Source of the DNA: Scytalidium lignicola | Lineage: Eukaryota; Ascomycota; Leotiomycetes | Reading direction: 5' to 3' | Assembly (NCBI GenBank): GCA_002812745.2 | Contig: NCSJ02000174.1 | Coordinates: 25,111-89,110, forward strand | Length of the DNA stretch: 64,000 nucleotides | Shown: positions 47,368-59,200 of the stretch, one piece after another | How the letters are laid out: the number at the start of each line of letters is the position of its first letter | Numbering within the stretch: position 1 is the stretch's first letter | Notes under the pieces: model-generated | Database searches by the model: none | The model's input: the letters and a program-made list of their open reading frames with translations, nothing else | What the model was told of the DNA's origin: nothing | Position numbers and translations under genes: made by a program

Positions 47368-47847
47368 AGCGAACATTTAGACGGCTGGTCTTTGTGATTC
47401 TGAGAAGAAGTTTTGTCAATTGGTATAATCGGTACAAATTAGAAAGAAATAATACAGTTATATTGAAGCCAAATTAGCTTGTCGAGGTTGATCACGAAGG
47501 TGTCGGGCAATATTTCCTCGAGCTGCATATTTTAGGACTAGCGTTCTAGCCTTGTATTGCCGGAATATCTTTCTCCGACTTGAGGCCCCTTTCCCGCTAG
47601 TGTGCGGGAAGTTCCGCAGTTTGACCTCAGATTTGCGTGCGATTCCGTCTAAATTTATTTCCTCGTTATCCGGAACAAGCACGAAGCAGATCATCGACAT
47701 TTTTTCCCAACGCAAACAATCGCTATTGTTCCTCCCAAGAGCAATCTACAGCCATATGTTTGAGATGATAACGATAGAATAACTCAAATACCTGGAAATT
47801 CACTGCGAGTCGCTTCTGGAGAACCACAGGTTCTCCTTCAATCCTTC
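47368..47847. promoter_or_regulatory. Divergent promoter region, aim11 and rim2
   Basis: 480 bp. Small frames on both strands within it (for example 47458-47715 on the minus strand) are not recognised. No motif claimed. Confidence 0.5.
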
Positions 47848-49098
47848 ATGAATACCACGATAGCATCGGCTTCTGCAGACTCTACTCCCAGATCACACTC
47901 ACCACTCCTCCAATCACTAAATACGGCTGAACAGGATACCAGTGCATCCTCAAAATATGGTTCGATAACGACAAAACCAACGCCCGTGGCGAAGTCATGG
48001 GCGCATTTCGTTGCTGGAGGGTACATCTTCTCGTCGCACTTCTTCAAAGTCTGAAGGTTAACTAACATGGTGATGCAGTATAGGAGGAATGACGGCGGCT
48101 GCCATCACGGCTCCTCTCGATGTGCTTAAAACCCGTCTCCAATCTGATTTCTACCAGGCTCAGCTAGCCCAAAACCGTCGAGCGTTAGGCATCTCTCCAC
48201 ACACGCATCTCTCCCCCGTTCGTAGTGCACTGTTGCACTTCCGCGAGACATTCCAGATCTTGAATTCAGTTCATAGAGTGGAAGGTTGGCGCGCCTTGTT
48301 TAAAGGCCTTGGTCCTAATCTTGTTGGCGTTGTTCCAGCTCGATCGATTAATTTTTTTGTTGTGGGTAATGGTAAACGCATCATTTCGGAATATGGGAAC
48401 CATGGCCAAGACGCAGCATGGGTTACTCTGTGTGCAGCGGCGTTAGCGGGTGTAGTTACATCGACAGTCACCAATCCGATCTGGTTGATCAAGACACGGT
48501 TGCAGCTAGACAAGAACATTGTCGAGCAGCATGGGCAAGCCAAGAGGCGGTATAAGAATTCCTGGGATTGTGTCAAGCAGGTTGTGAGGCACGAAGGAAT
48601 TCGTGGCCTTTACAAGGGTATGAGTGCAAGTTATCTGGGAGTTACGGAGAGCACGCTTCAATGGGTTCTGTATGATCAGATGAAGAAACGCCTGAAGCAT
48701 CGTGAGGAACGGATTGCGATCAGTGGACGGGCAAAGACGTGGTGGGATAATACGGTAGAATGGACGGGAAATCTGGGTGCTGCAGGCGGTGCAAAGTTCG
48801 TAGCGGCTATTGCTACATATCCACATGAGGTTTGTTCCCCCCAAAAGTATTTTGCCGTTGGATGAAACTAATCTGCTGGTTCCAGGTTGTTCGAACTCGA
48901 TTGCGGCAGGCTCCGATGGAGGATGGCCGTCCAAAGTATACCGGCCTAATTCAATGTTTCAAAATGATATGGAAAGAGGAGGGAATGGTGGCCATGTATG
49001 GTGGTCTCACGCCACATCTGCTACGAACAGTTCCAAGTGCTGCAATCATGTTTGGAATGTACGAAGGCATTTTGAAGCTGCTTGATGCACCACATTAG
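47848..49098 (+). CDS. rim2: Rim2-type mitochondrial pyrimidine nucleotide carrier
   Basis: Three exons: 47848-48020, 48079-48829, 48886-49098 (378 aa). Three carrier repeats are marked by PLDVLKTRLQ, NPIWLIKTRLQ and YPHEVVRTRLR (the last split exactly by intron 2). The W in the second repeat motif (NPIWLIKTR) and the long first loop are typical of the Rim2/SLC25A33-36 group, which exchanges pyrimidine nucleotides across the inner membrane for mitochondrial DNA and RNA synthesis. The N-terminal ~50 residues are Ser/Thr-rich. The acceptor of intron 1 must be GATGCAG rather than the downstream TATAG to keep GGIGGMTAAA in frame. Confidence 0.95.
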
Positions 49099-50178
49099 TC
49101 CAAAATGGGGTATTTGATTGGCAGTCTAGTTATGACAGATTTAATGGAAGCGCGGGGAACCCGTGGCTGTATAAAAGTGTAACAACAAAGGCAGATCGAC
49201 GGGTTTTGGAGTATCTCCACATATGTATTGTATATTTGATGAGGTTTGCATTGGGAAGGAAAAGATGTGGCGTTGATAAGGTCCAAGGAAGGTCGAACTC
49301 CCTCCATCTATTGATCAGCATAGATATCAAACAGAAAGAACAGAACAAAATCTCATCCATTGGCTATGGATATCTGCTCCTCTCCATCTCATTGCCTGTG
49401 GCTCTACCTCCACTATCTTTTTGATAGAGGCACGTGATACCGAGCTTCTTCTCTTGCTAAATTATAACCCGAGGCATTCTGGCAATGCAAGCATTTTCTA
49501 TTGGAGTGCTATGATGCCGTTGATATGTCATCCATCAAAGCCAGAGTCAAAGGACCAATGCTTCCCTGCTTGGACCTTCCCGTGACAAGACGTCAAATGC
49601 GGCCAATGAGACGGCCGAAGTTCCTGGATGATGCGCCGCTTTGTTATCGCCTTAGGCATACAAGGCTGCAGAGATTAGATGATGCTCTAACCGTATGGCG
49701 TAAGGCGGCAACTCCCCTAGACGTGATGTCGCGATCTACCGCTGCTGTGATTGGTAGCAGGGCTTAGTCATGGAGGCTCCTAAGCATCATTTCGTCGAGC
49801 ACGCAATTTGGCGGAGGGGAATCTCCACGCAAAATTTTGACCGTCGGCGGTTGCAGAGGCGGCGATGTCGGGTGGGACAGGCTGTTGAAAGCAGAGAGGC
49901 CGTAGGAAGGGGATGGGCAATCGGTGGGTATTGGTAATACGCTCTTTGTTTGCGGCCGTGGGTGCTCTCTTTCTGTCATCTCTCTTCTCTCTTNCTCTCT
50001 CTCTCTCTCTCTCTTTCTCCTTTATATCTCTGTTCTCTTCCTGCCTTTGTGCCTTACAATTATATTCCCTGACGTATCCCGCTACATATATACCACTATA
50101 TATTATATATAACAATCCACTCTTCTCTGCTCTCCTCTCTTCTCTCTCTCTCTCATATAATCTCTCTACCAGTCCACA
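49099..50178. other. Intergenic region and CT-rich leader of met16
   Basis: No gene supported; an open frame at 49501-49767 is unrecognised. From about 49960 the plus strand is a CT-rich tract with a single N at 49994, followed by another CT repeat at 50130-50160. This probably forms the core promoter and 5' UTR. Confidence 0.55.
49978..50025 (+). repeat. CT microsatellite in met16 leader (contains an N)
   Basis: TCTC repeats interrupted by the N at 49994, which probably marks uncertain repeat length. Confidence 0.85.
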
Positions 50179-51090
50179 ATGGGAGTTCATCGCGAGTCAA
50201 ACTCCTCCAACCTGGAGTCCGGCTACGCCTCAGGCGCCTCCTCAGCTTCCACCCTCCCCCAGGTTGTCTTCACCAAGCAGCACCTCAAGTTCCTCAACAA
50301 CACCCTCAACAACCTCTCGCCTTATGAAGTCCTACGCTGGGCCAAGCTCACCTTTCCCAACCTCTACCAGACCACGGCGTTCGGCGTCTCCGGTCTCGTG
50401 ACCCTAGACATGCTCAGTAAGCTGCAGACCGAGATGCCGTCCTCGCCTACTGTCGACGCCATCTTCCTCGATACGCTGTACCACTTCCAGGAAACCCTTA
50501 ACTTAATCGAAAAGACCAAAATTAGATATCCTAATGTCCGTCTGCATGTGTATACGCCCGAGGGTGCCGAGACGGCCGCTGAATTCGAAGCGAAGCATGG
50601 AAAGGAACTCTGGAAGACAAGCCCCGAGCTCTACGACTGGGTTGCCAAGGTCGAGCCCGCGCAACGAGCCTACTCAGACTTGAACGTGGCTGCAGTGCTG
50701 ACAGGGCGACGACGCTCTCAAGGCGCAAAGCGGGAGTCTCTCGACATCGTCGAAGTCGATGAAGCAGGCCTCATCAAGATCAATCCCTTGGCTGCCTGGA
50801 GTTTCAAGCAGGTGGAAGACTATATTAAGGAGCACAATGTCCCATACAATGAATTACTAGACCGAGGATACAAGTCTGTCGGCGATTGGCATTCAACGGA
50901 ACCCGTCAAGGAGGGTGAAGATGAGCGGGCTGGGCGATGGAAGGGCCAGGCCAAAACCGAGTGTGGAATCCACAACAAGCGGAGTAGATACGCACAGTTC
51001 TTGATGGAAATGGAACAAAAGAAACAACAAGAAGAACTCTCTACTGCGCTGGAAAGGGTCGACATCAGACAAGAGACAGTCGTTGCATGA
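50179..51090 (+). CDS. met16: Phosphoadenylyl-sulfate (PAPS) reductase
   Basis: An intronless 303-aa frame. The PP-loop region AFGVSGLVTLDML is present, then DAIFLDTLYHFQETLNL (the substrate-binding DTLYHF motif), VAAVLTGRRRSQGAKR, and LAAWSFKQVEDYIKEHNVPYN. The catalytic Cys lies in KTECGIH (Cys262), followed by basic residues. The enzyme reduces PAPS to sulfite using thioredoxin, a key step in sulfate assimilation; yeast counterpart Met16. The CysH-like single catalytic Cys and the lack of extra Cys pairs favour PAPS over APS as substrate. It shares its neighbourhood with another methionine-pathway gene (met2) 4.4 kb downstream. Confidence 0.96.
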   Translation: MGVHRESNSSNLESGYASGASSASTLPQVVFTKQHLKFLNNTLNNLSPYEVLRWAKLTFPNLYQTTAFGVSGLVTLDMLSKLQTEMPSSPTVDAIFLDTLYHFQETLNLIEKTKIRYPNVRLHVYTPEGAETAAEFEAKHGKELWKTSPELYDWVAKVEPAQRAYSDLNVAAVLTGRRRSQGAKRESLDIVEVDEAGLIKINPLAAWSFKQVEDYIKEHNVPYNELLDRGYKSVGDWHSTEPVKEGEDERAGRWKGQAKTECGIHNKRSRYAQFLMEMEQKKQQEELSTALERVDIRQETVVA

Positions 51091-51818
51091 TGCCCCTCTC
51101 CTTCACCGCCTGCTTTTATCTGGCACGGTCATAATTATGACGGCCTGGCACTTTTCTCGCTCTTTCCCTTTTCTAACATGTTTTATGAGTTATGCATGCA
51201 TTGGCGTTAAGAGGCGATTTGGGTAGCATGTTCACATGATTTCATGCTCAGCAGCGTTTTGAGTAAATAATTCGCTGCATGTTTTGTGGGATATGCTCTT
51301 TTTAGGTAGACACGCCATTTTTCTGTTTATATTATGATTGGATCGCTATGCGTGGTAAATCTACACATGGAAAGTTGGATAGAACGCGCCTTTGATAAAA
51401 GGCAAACAGCGCGTCTTCCTTCAGGCTTGCACATATATATGTATATAACAGCAAGTAGAAAATCTAGAACAAAATAAGAGATAATCCAAATTCATTGAGC
51501 TGTGACTTGTGACGTGCCTGTTCCCCTTTCTAATTATTGCATGTGTTGGAACATCTAGGGCTTCGAACCAAGTAAGGTCATGAATAGATCAAATTAAACC
51601 ACCAGGCCTCTGGAGCTGAATGATTCCTATTTGAGTACCAAGGATACCAGCTAGCATACATTATTCTCCGTCTCCTAATTACTCTCTGGCCAAGTACCCA
51701 CTCTAATCAATCATTATCTCATTTAATAAATAAAATAAACTTTCATAGACAAGAATAGTCTGCCATATTCTTAACTAACTGATCATCATTATATGAACTT
51801 TCTTACAAACTCGATGCT
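51091..51818. other. Convergent intergenic region
   Basis: AT-rich 3' sequences of met16 and the dehydrogenase gene. Nothing else seen. Confidence 0.6.
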
Positions 51819-53116
51819 TTAATAAGCACTATACCCTCCCCCAACGACCATTCTACTTCCCGTAACATAACTCGCCAATGGGCTAGCCAAAAACACGATA
51901 CAATCTCCAATCTCCTCCGGCAATGCTAGTCTGCCCATTGGAATCTTGTTGAGTTCTAAATCCATTAACTTGGATGCCTTCAATCCATCTAATATCGGTG
52001 TATCGACCCAGCCGGGGCAGATCGCATTGATTCGAATGCCATTCGCGGCGTAGGCTGATGCATCCTACAGTCAGAAATTTAGCATGACGAAGATGAAAAA
52101 TAAAATAAATAAAGTAAAATGAGGGGTTTGAAGATTTCAAAAAAATCAAAAGAGGACGCGTGTTCTTACAGCTTTGGTAATGCCAATGACCCCTACTGTA
52201 TAATTAGCAAAGAATTTCACAGTGGTAATATTGAATAGAGATATCTATACCACGTACCATGTTTTGCAGCTGTGTATGGAGTAGCCCTGACAAATGGTGC
52301 AGGGCCAATGAGACCATATATCGACGCTATATTGATGATATTTCCACGTCCTTCTCTAACTCCAAGATCCCTGGAAGGAGCATCAGTTGTGCTGTATTGA
52401 CATTTTCGTCTTTCTGAGAAGCAAGATGAAAGGAAACCCCGGCTTTGCCCCCTAGCATTAAACAGCATAACTAGTTTCCCCTCCCTGTAAAGGAATACAG
52501 GGGAAAACTGAAAGAATATAGGATCCATTTCCTTGATTATTCAAGGATAGGGCCCCTCGAAGTTAGACTCAGACATGTATGTGTGTATAAGAAAAAGATT
52601 TCTTACTCCTGCTTTAACATAGCCTTCACTTCAGCCTTCTGACATCTCCAAACCCCAGTCAAGTCCACATCCACGACTTTGTCCCAATTCTCTGTAGACC
52701 CATCCTCGTGAGTTGCGAGCCCGTTCCCGCCAATGCCAGCTACATTAACAGCCACATCAAGCCTACCAAATTTATTTACCGTACGATCTACCGCAGCTTG
52801 AACAGCTTTCTCATCACAGACATCCAGTTGGAAAGTCTCTATCTCTACATTTGGATGCGCTGACTTGAGGGAAGAGATTGTTTCCTGTAGTAAGTCCTGG
52901 TTGACGTCCGAGAGGGCTAGATTCTGGATCCCATATTTGGCAAAAGAGAAAGCCGTTGCGCGACCGATTCCTGAGAGGAATTAAATCTCTCAAATATGTA
53001 CAGGGGATTATATATATATAATTGCGGGCTAAGTCTTTTCTGTAAAGATAAGGGGGAAGCTCACCAGAAGCAGCACCGGTAATGAAAGCTGTCCCGCGTA
53101 GTAAAGTGGCAGCCAT
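51819..53116 (-). CDS. Short-chain dehydrogenase/reductase (SDR)
   Basis: Five exons on the minus strand: 53065-53116, 52607-52970, 52258-52370, 52170-52195, 51819-52064 (266 aa). The cofactor motif TGxxxGxG is ITGAASGIGRATA (split by intron 1), Asp at LALSDVNQ suggests NAD preference, the NAG equivalent is NVAGIGGNG, and the active site is S...YTAAK with NIASIYGLIG before it. PGWVDTP follows. These define a classical SDR; the substrate cannot be told. Intron 2 is 236 nt, and an upstream acceptor at 52414 would break the frame. Exon 4 is only 26 nt. Confidence 0.85.
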
Positions 53117-53879
53117 TTATATCTCCTTTTGTGTATGTATATTATGACTATTTCTGAAGACACTTTCCCAACCCTTTTGAATAAAATTGAAGAAGACATG
53201 GTCAAGTATGTTGACTACCATTATATCTACGGTATGTGAGGTATCTTTACGTATTGAAACCCCGCCTTCTCGGGCAATAATGCCCGGAACCCCTCTCCGC
53301 ATCATGTTGGTCGAGTAAGAACCCACGAGTTGAGATGCAACCTCGTAAATGTCATGTGATATCCAATTCGTGGTCGATTCTAGGGTACATGCTATTGGGA
53401 GTTTCGGGTTGAGAACCCGGGGTAATCGATTTACGGCGATTTTATATGCAGAATGCTATTGGTCAATGCGGGCGTCAGACACAATTTTAAAGCAGATAGA
53501 TACTCGAAAAAGCAGGGTATAATACAGGAGCATTTCTACTAGAAACACCCTTTACTGTTCTTAATGTATTGAAAATGGCGGGGTTAAATCTGCTTATATC
53601 AGATTAGTTCGAAATTAATAGACTGCACTGATTTGAGCGCACTCGTATTCAATAGCTTTGTGTCTCGTTCTCACCGCGGTTAGAAGACTGCTGCTATTCA
53701 AAAGGATTATCCGAGCCGGCATATACCCACTCGAATAGATATTTGACCCCCAAGCTTCCTCGAATGGAAGAAAGAATCAACACGATACGAAGCATTCAAG
53801 TTTTTCATATGGTACTGCATAATATATGCCAATGCAATATATATATATCAGATCTGACATAACGCTAATTTATTATTAT
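53117..53879. other. Intergenic region
   Basis: Promoter of the SDR gene and 3' side of met2. No gene or RNA recognised. Confidence 0.6.
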
Positions 53880-55530
53880 TTACCAAGCAGTAATATCATC
53901 GACCTCTGCTTCTCCAAATGTGCTGCTCTTAGTCACAGTCCCGACCCCATTTTCTGCATTTACGCCGTCTATTCCTGGAACCCCCATGATATTTGGCAAA
54001 ACTTCATTTAGAAAATCCAAAATATGCCTATTAACTTGTTCGAACTGCAATAGAAAAGCGTCATGTCCCTCTGGTGACTCTATCTTCCTTAGTCGTGCGT
54101 TGGGGATGTTTGCCGCCAACTCCTTCTGCTCATCGAATGTGAACAGACCATCACTTTCGATTCCAAGGACTAGTGTGGGCTGTTCGATCTGGCCAAGGGC
54201 TTCGCTGATGGGCTCCTTGGAGCCAGGTGACACTCGATATCGTGACACATCGTGGGTATCAAGTTTCCGGGTTATGGCTATATAACAGTTGCCATCGAAA
54301 CGCTTCACAAATTTCTCGCCTTGATAGCGTAAATATGACTGAGCAGAAAAGTATGTGGACGTCTTAGGCCGGCCATTCACTATTGGCTCTTGAATAGGAG
54401 TTGAGCCATGGAACTGGGGATCGGAAATATTCGATGAGCTTGCTGCTCCATTCGCAGCATTTCCATTGGTCAGAGTGGTAGGCACAGCAGTAGAACTATT
54501 TGTCCTAGACACTGGCGAGCGACTGCCCTTATGGCCGTCGTTATGGATCGCCCTATGGATATCTGAAGGGGTTTGTGGTCGCTGATCCTCCTTGATACTC
54601 TGCTGTTTAGAGGCATCAGGAATATTCCGTCCGAACCTGGCCTCGAAGGAGTTCCGACTTCGATAGGTCAGCAAAGCTGACATCCTTGCCGCACCCAAAC
54701 CAGCCACAGGAGGGTCATCGAAAGAGTAGTATCCGTCATCATATTTTGGATCCGCATAGATGCTCTGTCTTTGTGCCTCGCCCCAGCTTATGCCCCATGC
54801 ACTATGGCGACTAGAAGTTGCGATAGGCACAATCGATCGCACGTAGTCCTTTCCAAAATATGCCCATTCCAAAACCAACATACCCCCCATGGACCCCCCA
54901 ATTACGGCAGCGACCTGTTTGACACCTAGATCATCTAGGAGCAACTTATGAAAACTGCAAATTGGTTAGATTTAGTGTGCGCTTAATTTGGCCAACACGA
55001 AAACATACTTGACATCGTCTCTGATGGTTGTGAGGGGGAATTCTGGCCCATATATGCCATTTTCGCGCACCCCATCTCTGCTCGTGACTGGACTTGCGCT
55101 GCCATATGGACTACCCAAACTGTTCATACATATGACAAAGAATCTCGAAATATCAAATGCCCGCCCAGGTCCGCCCAGCAGAGGACCCCACCAGTCGCCA
55201 ACATCTGCACTACCGGTCAAGGCATGACATATAACCATGGCATTATCGCGATTTGGTGACAGTGTGCCGCGCGTGGTGTATGCCAGTGGAACATTGTACA
55301 AGGTAACGCCAGACTCGAGTGTAAATGAGGGGATTATGGCGATCTGTTGGTCTGGAATGAGAGCTGCGAATGGATTCTCGGGTTGTGGCCGGGTTCTTTC
55401 TTGGACGTATTCAGCAACAGCCTCCATAGCAGGATGTACAGAGCAGGTGGGGCGAAGAATATTACTGACCATATTTTCCTGGCGGCGATGTTGTCGAGCC
55501 GCTTGCACTTGTCTGGGCCGTGCTAGCCAT
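53880..55530 (-). CDS. met2: Homoserine O-acetyltransferase
   Basis: Three exons on the minus strand: 55470-55530, 55009-55399, 53880-54954 (508 aa). The start MASTAQTSASG requires a 70-nt first intron (GTCAGT donor, GTCCAAG acceptor); translation without it would begin at an internal ATG in the other frame. The alpha/beta-hydrolase core shows IIPSFTLESGVTLYNVPLAY, ICHALTGSADVGDWW, the nucleophile S172 in GGSMGGM, Asp419 in ESDGLF and His448 in SPEGHDAF. The enzyme makes O-acetylhomoserine for methionine and cysteine synthesis. A Ser/Asn/Thr-rich insertion of roughly 80 residues sits between the RFGRN and STYFSAQSYLRYQG blocks. Divergent from THO2. Confidence 0.95.
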
Positions 55531-56201
55531 TTGGAGATGTGGAATTGAGATATATCTGTATATCTGTATATCCGTATAAGCCCTTTGCGTTAAGAAAAGT
55601 TGATATCTCTGCGCAACCCATGGATAGAACCATCTGCAGCTTAAAATCCATCGGGTACAGTACCTTTTGGTGGGGGGGATGAAATCTAGTAGAGACCCGA
55701 AGGAAAACGTCATCAGCGTCCAGTAAGACCGAGGGATTTTTTTGCTGACTGATCCAGCCCACGCAGCCCTAACCAAGCCACACCAGCTAGTGGAGTGGCT
55801 GCACTTGCTGCCTCAGACGCATGCGCGGCGGCCTGGCCATGCCTTACAGACAGGCGGATGCCGCTAGACTGGAAAAGGATTAGGCTTGAAGGACCACGCG
55901 AACGCGAAACAAAGCAGCTCTGTGATTCCATAAGAATAAGATAATTAAGTCTTGAAAGCTATCGACGTCCGTTCATTGAAGTCCGTCAACGCCCAAACCC
56001 ACAGACCTGCAAAGGTCGCCTGCGGATTCAATGACGATCGGCCCTCAGTATCATCTTTCACGCAGCCACATCCTCTGAACACTGTACTTTGTCCAGCCTA
56101 GTTGACATCAGCAGAAGTTGCAACCATTGCATGCATGCAACTGCGCACCCTCCATCCCACATGCACAAAGAGTTTGATACGAATTGAGGATCGAGGTGGA
56201 G
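55531..56201. promoter_or_regulatory. Divergent promoter region, met2 and THO2
   Basis: 671 bp between opposite starts. Short frames inside (55542-55931) are unrecognised. No specific site claimed. Confidence 0.5.
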
Positions 56202-59200
56202 ATGGCTCCACAGAAGCGGAAGAGGAGCGACAGAACCTCAGTTGATGGCGGCGATAACAGACCCTCGCCTCACCGGCCTGGCAATACCGGGTTGGCTCAG
56301 CATGATAGAGAGCCGGACTCAAGCAGACGATCCAGTCGGGGAGGTCCTGGTGGTGGGAGGGGAGGTGGGAATAGAAATGAGCGAAGGAATTCAACAAACC
56401 CAAAGTTTGCCGCACCCGTAGCAGCTCCTTCAACTCCAGGACGAATGTCACCGCCTTCAAGACCACCAAGCGCAGTGGCACCTTCAACACCTGTCGCTCT
56501 TCCGGCTCCCATCTCCGTCCCTACCTCCAACACAGTCGTCAATGAGCGCACTCCCGCACGTTCGACACCATCAGCCCCATTCGACTATGCATTTATCACT
56601 GAGGAGCGGATATCGGCGTGGGAAGCAAGCGGCCGCCAGGAGGTGGTGGATGCGGGCAACCAAGCTCTCAAAGATGAGGATGCCATGGATCTCGGCTCAA
56701 TTTTCCAAGAGCTGATTCGCGCTAGCCTCGATGGTCGGATTGATGCTACAGATGGTGGTTCGTGTATCCGAGATATTCTTGGAGCAAATCCTGCGAACGA
56801 CAACAAGAGAACAGCCTTTTTTGACCCGCAAACTTTGTTCCTGGATACCTTATCAATGGTGTACGATGCCGAAGATGGCCCATTCAATCCTTTGCTGCGC
56901 TCATTCGCCGTTGCTACTGAGATCCCGGCATTGACGATGCGTCAGAAACTAGATGCCCAACTTCTACAGAACCTAGGTCTTACAAGGGACACTTTCATAC
57001 GTGTGGGCATTCGCCAAGCAACTCACCTACTTTATCGGCAAGCGAACTACAATCTATTGAGGGAGGAGACAGAAGGTTATTCTAAGCTTTTAACAGAGCT
57101 ATTTACGACAAGTGCCAGCGAGCCCCCATCGGGCGAAGTGGTTGAGGATGCTTTCGAGAGACTAAAGGGGCTAATAGGTACCTTTGATTTAGATGTAGGT
57201 AGAGTGCTAGATATTACGCTCGATGTGTTTGCTGCCGTACTCATTAAGCATTATCGTTTCTTTATTAAGTTGTTACGAGTGAGCTCGTGGTGGCCGCGGA
57301 ACGAACTGCTTGATGGTAGTGCAGCAAGTCATAGTGGACTTCCTAACTGGGCTCTGCCATCGTCTCCAGGATGGACATCAACCGAGGAGGATGAGGAACT
57401 CTCGCGACAGCAGAGACACGTTCGAGATACTGCCTTTTGGGCTCGTGCTCGCGAAGTTGGATTGTATGCATTTTTTGAACTCGGCGGTAGGCGAGTGGTG
57501 GACGAGGAAAGCAAAAGACGAATTTTAGGTGCAAGTTCCGGAAAAGACGCAAAACTTGGAGCGGATCGTCAATGGATTGAAGAGACTGGCACCTATCCAC
57601 CCTCCGGTAATAGGACGGCAGCCCAGCTCCTCGGCTTCAAGTTGCGCTTCTACACTTCGGAGGCGCGTGATAAGGACGATTTCTTACCGGCAAATCTGAT
57701 ATATCTTACCGCACTATTGATAAAAATTGGGTTTATATCCCTTAGGGATTTGTATCCCCATCTATGGCCTCTGGACGAAAATATGGAGGCTGTTAGAGAG
57801 ACAAGAACGAAGGAATTAGCAGATAAAGAGCGGCTGAACCGACCGGGTGGTGGTGCAAACGCTTTGATGTTGGCTGGTGCATTGGCTGATGATACGCTAC
57901 CAAATAATGGTCGAACTCGAGAAACGACCGCAACAAAACCCGATTCCACTCCTAAACCTACTGGTACCGAGGACGTGGAGCATACTGACAAGCTTGACGA
58001 ACCCACAGATCAGAAAGTTCAATTGTTGACCTGTCTTCTCACAATCGGCGCCATTCCAGAATCTCTATTCATTCTTGGCCGTTTCCCTTGGCTCCCAGAG
58101 GCATATCCTGAGCTTCTTGATTTGATTCATCGCATAGTGAATTACTCCATCAAAGATGTTTATGATATGGCCCGTCCACTCTCCTCTCATGATCCAGAAT
58201 GCTCGACTAAGAAGGTCGCGGACTTGGATCAGAACGGTATGCCAAAGGGCCAGGTGAGACTCGTTCAGATCCCAACGCGCAAGTTATTACGATGGCCATT
58301 CCCGGACAAATTTGATACGAATGACAATAATTCGTATCGGTTCTACTGGGACGAGTGGGCAGACAACATTCCTGTTTGCCAGACTGTGGATGATGTTTTT
58401 ACATTGTGTAGCACTCTTCTAAACTACTCTGGCGTTAATATTGGCAAAGATCCTTCCCTACTGTCGAAACTTGCAAGAATTGGCACGAAAAGTCTTTGTG
58501 ATGATCGATCCCCGGAAAATCTTGCAAGGTGGCAAGACCTACTAAAGCGTCTTCTGGTTCCGGCCTTAAGCATGACTAAATCCAACACCAGCGTCGTTAA
58601 TGAGATATATGAGATGCTCAGGTTTTATCCAGTTTCTGTTAGATATTCTGTTTATGCCGAGTGGTTTGAGGGCCAGATCTCTCGATTGCCGGCCATGAGG
58701 ACCGCTTTTGCTCGAGCTAGACTTGAAACTTTAAGCACGATGAAGCGGATCAGTATGACGAACCTGACGTCAATGGCAAGAACCTTAGCTAAAACAGCCT
58801 ATGCTTGTCCTGGGATTGTATTCAGTGTCGCATTAAGCCAAATCGAAGCATACACCAATCTTACTGAAGTGGTTGTTGAATGCGCGAAATACTTTACGGA
58901 TTTAGGTTATGACGTTCTTGTATGGTCACTTATGAGCTCTCTCGGTGGCAAGGACAGGAATCGAACTAACGCAGAGTTTGCATTGCTTCCTAGCAGATGG
59001 CTCCTTGCCTTATCAAGATTCTCTGGCAAAGTCTTCAGGCGATATTCAATCATGAATGTATCTCCAGTCCTACAATATGTCAACGACCAACTTTACCGAG
59101 GAAATGCTACGGATCTTGTTATCCTGAAAGAGCTCATCGCTCAGATGGCAGGTGTCGTACCTGACACAGATTTTACCGATGCCCAAATAACAGCAATGAC

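Noticed and set aside
52371..52413. Alternative upstream acceptor (52414) for SDR intron 2
   Set aside because: It has a better pyrimidine tract, but joining there shifts the frame into a stop; the acceptor at 52371 keeps the conserved GVREGRGNIINIAS in frame.
53390..53440. GGGTTGAGAACCCGGGG-like stretch resembling a tRNA arm
   Set aside because: No complete cloverleaf or A/B boxes could be laid out around it.
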